Shown: positions 58,987 through 64,000 of the stretch, in pieces
Position numbering within the stretch: the stretch's first letter is position 1
How the letters are laid out: each line of letters opens with the position of its first letter
Assembly: GCF_009727055.1 (NCBI RefSeq)
Contig: NC_052358.1
Span: 41,901,337 to 41,965,336, forward strand
Reading direction: 5' to 3'
Length of the DNA: 64,000 nucleotides
Origin: Benincasa hispida
Taxonomy: Eukaryota > Streptophyta > Magnoliopsida > Cucurbitales > Cucurbitaceae
Made by a program: the position numbers and the translations under genes
The notes under the pieces: generated by a model
What the model was told of the DNA's origin: nothing
The model's input: only the letters and a program-made list of their open reading frames with translations
The model's database searches: none

Positions 58987-59005
58987 TGGCACCGTTGTCG
59001 GGGAC
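58987..59005 (+). other. Primer binding site of element K
   Basis: TGGCACCGTTGTCGGGGAC, close to the TGGCGCCGTTGCCGGGG site complementary to tRNA-Asp that is typical of Athila/Ogre-type gypsy elements. Confidence 0.8.
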
Positions 59006-59215
59006 TACGGAAGTACATATTGCACTAACAGTAACTTTTTTTTTTCTTTGAAGCTTTTGACCTTTGTGCACTGCCATTCCTTTGGTAAGGGAAGAAGCAG
59101 GTGTCGCATGAGCGAAGGACATGTTCCTGAGCCCAACTATGACCCAGAGATCGAAAGAACGTTCCGAAGAAGACAGAGAGACAACCGTCGACAACAATAA
59201 GAAAGAAATCCCAGA

Positions 59216-60595
59216 ATGGTGAAACAACCAGAAGAAAGAGTCGCGAACGCAAACAACATCATGGCAAATCCCATTCTCCTAGCAAACGACCGTAATAGAC
59301 CCATTCGAGACTATGCATTGCCTAACCTCTATGATTTCTCCCCAGGGATCATGAGGCCAGCTTTGGACGGATCGAGGTTTGAGATGAAGTCGGTTATGTT
59401 ACAGATGATCCAGACAGTCGGAAAGTTTGGTGGAAGGTGTGGCGAAGACCCACACGCCCATCTTCGGAGTTTCATTCAAATATGTAACACTTTTGTGTTC
59501 CCAAATATCTCAGCTGAAGAAGTTCGACTAATGTTGTTCCCATTTTCATTATGCGATCAAGCAAGGAAATGGGCATATTCTCCCGAACCAGGGGAGATAA
59601 CTTCGTGGGAACAAGTTGTAGAGAAGTTCATGAAGAAATACTTTCCTCCTATAGAGAATGTAAGAAGGAGAAAGTTGATCACGAATTTTGAATAGGAAAT
59701 TGACGAATCACTCAGCGACGCTTAGGCGAGGTTTAAGAGATTAGTGTGAAATTTTCCGCACAATGGATTTCTAGACTGTCTCCAGATGGAGATATTTTAT
59801 CACGGTTTGAACCTTGCATCGCAGATGGCTGCCAATGCAGCAGCAGCTGGTGGTCTGCTTGATAAAACTTACGATGAGGCTAAAAATATTCTTGATTGCA
59901 TATCAAAGAATCACGAAGACTGGTGGGAAAGCGATCAACGACTAAAAATTCGATAAGGTGACGCAAACAATGGGGCTATCGCATCTCTACATAATTAAAT
60001 GAATGTGATGATTAATCTATTACAGGGCATCGCAATCAATAGCCCTGCAACGCAAAGAGGGCAGGTCAATGCAATTGAGCAGATGAGCACGAGTTGTGCT
60101 ACTTGTGGATTTTCACATCCGATTGAAGAATGTCCAAGGAACCCGCAGTCAGTATACTTCGTAAAGAACAATCCTTTCTCAAACACAAACAACCTCGGGT
60201 GGAGAAACCGCCCCAATTTTGCATGGAAAAATAATCAACAACATATTTATCAACCAATGGTGCAGAAAGAAGGACTGCCAGGATTTTTCCAGCGAACGAA
60301 CGGTCAACTACAACATCAAGCCAGCAGCTCGAAAGCGTCGCTATCTTCCTCTCTGGAGAACCTATTGAAGCATTATATTGAAACAAACGAGATGGTACTA
60401 CAGAACCAGGTGATTTCCATCCGTAATCTAGAGATCCAAATAGGACAGATTATAGGAGAGCTAAAAAATAGACCGCAAGGGACGTTGTTGAGCTCAACCG
60501 AGCTCCCTTGCAACCCGAGGAACAATGGAAAGGAGCAATGTCAAGTAGTAACCTTGCGAAGTGGAAAGACAATAGCGGAAGAAAAGAACAAGTAG
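59216..60595 (+). pseudogene. Gag of element K, several stops
   Basis: Athila-type gag in one frame broken by at least five stops (59693, 59723, 59747, about 59954 and 59996). The first 159 codons contain the retrotransposon gag core: RDYALPNLYDFSPGI, then FPFSLCDQARKWAYS and WEQVVEKFMKKYFPP. The second open part, 59999-60595, has a short zinc-binding motif CATCGFSHPIEECP (about 60090-60130) and an asparagine/proline-rich stretch. Homology continues across the stops (for example YHGLN and NILDCISKN between them), so this is one protein. The start is chosen because RDYALPNL follows at the usual distance; the ATG at 59109 is in another frame. Confidence 0.82.
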
Positions 60596-60611
60596 GACTA
60601 ATCTAGTTGCG

Positions 60612-61330
60612 ATGGAATCTAAGAACCCGTTGACAAAGAATGAACCAGAAGAGCCTGAGACGATGGAACCAGAAGTTACGTCCACCTCTAAGCCTATAGA
60701 ACACAGAACCGTGAAGGTACAACTACCATTATTCCCGCAAAGACTTAAGAAGAAGCAAAATGATGAAGTGCAGTATCATCGCTTCATGGAAATGTTAAAG
60801 CAACTACACATCAACATCCCGTTTATAGAAGCGATAGAACAAATGCCAAGATATGCGAAGTTTTTAAAGAACATGGTGAAAAAGAAAAGAAGCACGGGAA
60901 AGTTCGCAACGATGGCGTTAACATAAGAGTCAAACACCATAATCCCACCAAAGATGCGTGACCCAGGAAGTTTCACGATACCCTGCTCAATTGGGGGGAT
61001 TTATATCGATCAAGCGCTATGCAACCTTGGGGCCAGTATAAATTTATTGCTTCTTTTAGTCTTCTGAAAGTTGAATGTGGGGCAGATGACACCCACGACT
61101 ATACTCTTCAGCTTGTGGCAGGTCCCTAGTTCCCCCTAAGGGAAAGTTTGAAGATGTCCTGGTCACAATTGATAAATTCATTCTACCGGCAGACTTCATC
61201 ATTCCTGATGACCTTACAAGTCGGACAAAGATTGTGCCCATCATATTTGGATGACCACTTTTATCTACTGGTCGCGCGCTAAAATTTGATGTGTACAAGG
61301 GAGAGATCACGATGAGTATAAATGAGAGAA
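60612..61330 (+). pseudogene. Protease region of element K, catalytic Asp lost
   Basis: Follows gag in a different frame, although in this family gag and pol are usually continuous, so a shift has occurred. 60612-60926 holds the FPQRLKKKQND and LHINIPFIEAIEQMPRYAKFLK segment that precedes the Athila protease. At 60985-61045, CSIGGIYIDQALCNLGASIN has Asn (codon 61023-61025) where the family has the catalytic Asp of the DLGAS motif. Later blocks (GKFEDVLVTIDKFILPADFII at about 61140-61200 and STGRALKFDVYKGE at about 61265-61305) are readable only by switching frame. Confidence 0.78.
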
Positions 61331-61578
61331 GCTCAGGTTTAACATCATCAAAGCGATGAAGTATCTGAAAGATGGAGACCTATCCGATTCTGATAATGAA
61401 CAAGTTGTAATAGAAGAAGAGGAGTCCAAAGAAGAAAATGAAAGAAAGGATGCGACTGCATCCGTAGAAATCTGCAATATGATAACAGAAACAGCAAACA
61501 AAGAAGAAAATTTTTGATTTGAATGAAAAGAGAGAAAAGCACAAAAACCTTCCTTAGAACAACCACTTACAGTGGAAA

Positions 61579-62338
61579 TTGAAAACTCTGCCAAGTCACC
61601 TGAATATGTTTTCCTTGGGCAAAATGAAACCTTATCGAGATAATTTCCTCTCCACTACAAGAAGAACAAAAATGTGCTGCTTAGCATCCCTGAAGAAGTA
61701 CATAAAAGCAATTGGGTGGACGCTAGCAGATATAAGAGAAACTAAGCCCAACATACTGTATGCACAGAATATGTCTCGAAGAAAACCAAAAAGAGCCTAT
61801 CGACCTCAACATAGACTGAACCCTGCGATGAAGGAGGTTGTGAAAAGGAGATAATTAAATGGTGGATGCAGGCATCATATACCTAATCATCGATAGCACG
61901 TGGGTCAGCCTCGTGCAATGCGTGCCCAAGAAGGGAGGAATGACGGTAGTCTCAAACGCAAACAATGAGTTAATACCAATGAGAACCGTCACTGGTTGGC
62001 GAATTTGCATGGACTACCGTAAGCTCAATGCGGTGATGAAGAAGGACCATTTCCCTTTTCCTTTTATTGACCAAATGCTAGACTGCCTAGCAGGAAATGA
62101 TTTATGTTTTCTTGACAGGTATGCAGGCTACAACCAAATAATGATCGCTCCTGAAGACCAAGAGAAGACCATATTCACCTGCCCATACGGAATGTATGCT
62201 TTTTGCCGCATGCCGTTCAAATTATGCAATGCGCCGAGCACGTTTCAGAGGTGCATGATGGCTATCTTCTCCAAATATCTCGAGGATTTAGTGGAAATTT
62301 TTATGGACGACTTCTCGGTTTACGGAACTAGACCGTAA
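61579..62338 (+). pseudogene. Reverse transcriptase of element K, truncated
   Basis: Two open pieces. 61579-61854 holds GWTLADIRETKPN and LNPAMKEVVKR, the RT lead-in, ending at a TAA about one codon before 61859-62338 resumes in another frame. The second piece has the RT palm: GIIYLIIDSTWVSLVQCVPKK, RICMDYRKLN, FPFPFIDQMLDCLAG, GYNQI and the catalytic FMDDF at about 62305-62319, with both Asp intact. Straight after SVYG the homology stops. The next readable sequence (62341 onwards) is the stretch that normally lies after RNase H, so the RT thumb/connection and RNase H are deleted. Confidence 0.82.
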
Positions 62339-62340
62339 TC

Positions 62341-63680
62341 AGTCAAAGGTGAATGCAACCTTTCCAGATGAGCAGCTGTTCAAACTTGAAGAATTACCGT
62401 GGTACGAAGATGTTGTCAATTACCTAGTCTGTGAGCAATTTCCGAAAAATTACACAGCCTACCAAAAGAGGCGGCTTATGCATGAATGTAAATCCTACTA
62501 TTGGGACGAGCCGAATCTTTAAAAGAGGGTCAGACCAGATCTTGCGACTATATGTACCAGAGACTGCTTATCAGTGCATACTTTCCCCATGCCATAACTC
62601 ACCTTATGGTGGACAGTTTGGAGGTCAACGCACAGCAGCAAAAATGTTGCAAAGCGGGTATTTTTTGCCGACTCTATTCAAGGATGCGCGAGACTATTCT
62701 ATGAGATGTGACAAGTGCCAACACATGGGAAACATTTCATGGAATAATGCGATGCCATGAATATTATATTAGAATTGGAACTCGTCGACGTGTGGGGCAT
62801 AGATTTCATGGGACCATTTCCACCATCAAATGGTCACAAGTACATTATGTTGGTCGTCGATTATGTCTCCAAGTGAGTTGAAGCGGTATCATGCGTCGCA
62901 AGCGATGCGACGATAGTCTCCAGATTCTTGCGAAGAAACATCTTCACTCGTTTTCGCACCCCACATGCCATAATAAGTGATGAAGGCTCCCACTTTGTTA
63001 ATGGCATCATCAACAAACTACTTCTCAAGTACAATATCCACCATAAGGTCTCCACCGCATATCATCCACAGACAAACGGCCAAGCCGAGGTGTCTAATAG
63101 GGAAATCAAACTGATCATAGAGAAGGTGGTGAATCCTTCATGCAAAGATTGGGCCATGAAGCTGGACGATGCCTTGTGGGCATATAGGACCATCTATAAA
63201 ACACCTATAGGAATGTCCCCGTATGCGCTGGTGTTTGGGAAGGCATGTCACTTACCGCTGGAATTGGAGCATAAAGCTCTATGGGCAATAAAGAAGCTCA
63301 ATTTTGATTTGAAGACTGCAGGGGAGGAAAGAAAACTTCAGTTGCTCGAGCTAGACGAATGGAGAATTCAAGCATATGAAAATTCCAAGATCTACAAGGA
63401 ATGTGCAAAGCGTTGGCATGACAAATGACTATGCGAAAAGAATCTCCAGGTTGGACAGAAGGTCTTGTTATAAAACTCTAGGCTACGACCCTTTCTCATA
63501 AAATTAAAGGCACGCTGGTCCAGACCATTTATAATTAAAGATGTTTTCCCACATAGTGCGGTCGAATTAATTAATGAAGAAGAGACCAGTGCATTCAAGG
63601 TCAACGGGCAAAGAGTCAAGATGTATCACGGAGGAAACTTTCATCGCGAAAAAACCTCCGTGAACCTGAAGAATCCTAAC
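62341..63680 (+). pseudogene. Integrase of element K, broken
   Basis: The DNA-joining enzyme of a gypsy element. 62341-62510 carries the pre-integrase FPDEQLF, LPWYEDVVNYLV and YYWDEP blocks. 62431-62760 has the zinc-binding domain with CHNSPYGGQFG and CDKCQHMGN. The catalytic core spans 62764-63428, with the first Asp in [11 protein letters not shown], the second in IISDEGSHF and the Glu in [12 protein letters not shown] stop (TGA at about 62877) falls between the first and second Asp. The C-terminal part runs to about 63680, with GQKVLL, VFPHSAVEL and FKVNGQRVKMYHG, in a frame entered after a TGA at 63426. All three catalytic residues survive; the gene is broken only by stops and shifts. 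Confidence 0.83.
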
Positions 63681-64000
63681 TGAAGAAGAAATGAGCAGTC
63701 CCTGCGCTAATATACGATACAAACTCATCAAGGACGCAATTTTTGGAAATATCCTTTTGATATCTTTATTTCATGAACTTACTTTACCTTTTTTGTACAA
63801 ACACTACTCTTTAAAATTATCAACTCTGTCTTTCATACTTTTTACCCTCTTAATATTTAGCAACGATCATAGTGAACGATTGCGGTGGAGCTACGCGATA
63901 AACTAAAAACACGCGACCAGTTCGATCAGGCCATCGCAATCGAGGAATCTACCCACTACAAGTAAGGATGCGATCACAGAAGATGTGGGCAACAGAGCAA
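63681..64000 (+). other. Sequence downstream of integrase of K
   Basis: 320 bp with no recognisable domain. In Athila-like elements an env-like frame or long spacer can follow integrase, but I see no evidence for one here. The frame at 63691-63906 has a hydrophobic stretch but no family resemblance I can name. Confidence 0.4.

Larger units (their letters stand above)
57218..64000 (+). mobile_element. Athila-like Ty3/gypsy element K, truncated by window edge
   Basis: Plus-strand gypsy element: 5' LTR to about 58980, primer site 58987-59005, gag 59216-60595, protease 60612-61330, RT 61579-62338, then integrase 62431-63680. The order PR-RT-INT identifies gypsy. Gag wording (RDYALPNL, FPFSLCDQARKW), the CxLGASINLL protease motif and the C-terminal FKVNGQRVK block point to the Athila/Tat group. 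RNase H is missing and gag and pol carry stops and shifts. The 3' LTR lies beyond base 64000. Confidence 0.88.

Noticed and set aside
1..64000. tRNA, rRNA or snoRNA genes
   Set aside because: I saw no cloverleaf-compatible tRNA, rRNA stretch or conserved snoRNA boxes. The tRNA-complementary sites present are retrotransposon primer sites.

Overview
This window reads as nuclear heterochromatin of a dicot plant. A cucurbit is my best guess from the look of the repeats, but that is inference. It is AT-rich and has no intact host gene, rRNA or tRNA. Almost everything recognisable is transposable-element sequence: Ty1/copia and Ty3/gypsy LTR retrotransposons, solo LTRs, one hAT-type MITE and one CACTA-type end. 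I use letters for the elements.

Layout. 1-8665: copia element A (minus strand), cut by the window's left edge. 8666-14629: intergenic DNA with tandem repeats (90-bp and 146-bp units) and a fold-back repeat. 14630-20054: decayed copia element F (plus strand, Tork/Tnt1-like). 20195-36825: a nested stack. The oldest layer is an LTR-like sequence E (minus orientation). It is hit by a GC-rich hAT-type MITE (8-bp TSD), by solo LTR C (plus, TSD AAGGG) and by solo LTR D (plus, TSD AAAAC/T). Solo LTR C is itself split by the 10.2-kb copia element B (minus, 22872-33055, TSD GAGAG). 36826-38331: old gypsy LTR-like sequence. 38332-39044: CACTA-like end. 39045-41642: solo LTR, probably gypsy. 41643-43981: low-copy-looking DNA with three exons of an RCC1-repeat (RCC2-like) gene, broken by a frameshift. 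43982-56544: copia element G (minus, Tork-like, TSD CTTCA), interrupted by about 8.5 kb of copia and gypsy LTR fragments and minisatellites. 57218-64000: an Athila-like gypsy element K (plus), running off the right edge.

How the parts relate. A and B are one family. Both carry a gag reduced to its N-terminal tip and joined almost directly to the protease region, with the same join in both copies. Both also have a very long leader (2.2 and 3.1 kb) between primer binding site and gag, with a different minisatellite in the same slot. This looks like a lineage that spread after losing gag and would need capsid protein in trans. All coding regions in the window carry stops or frameshifts.

Assembly caution. 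Two exact 38-bp head-to-head Tn5 mosaic ends (30213-30250 and 32155-32192) match the junction adapter of transposase-based mate-pair libraries. The first lies between two copies of a 123-bp direct repeat; the second replaces 7 bp of LTR sequence. Both are almost certainly assembly artefacts rather than biology.
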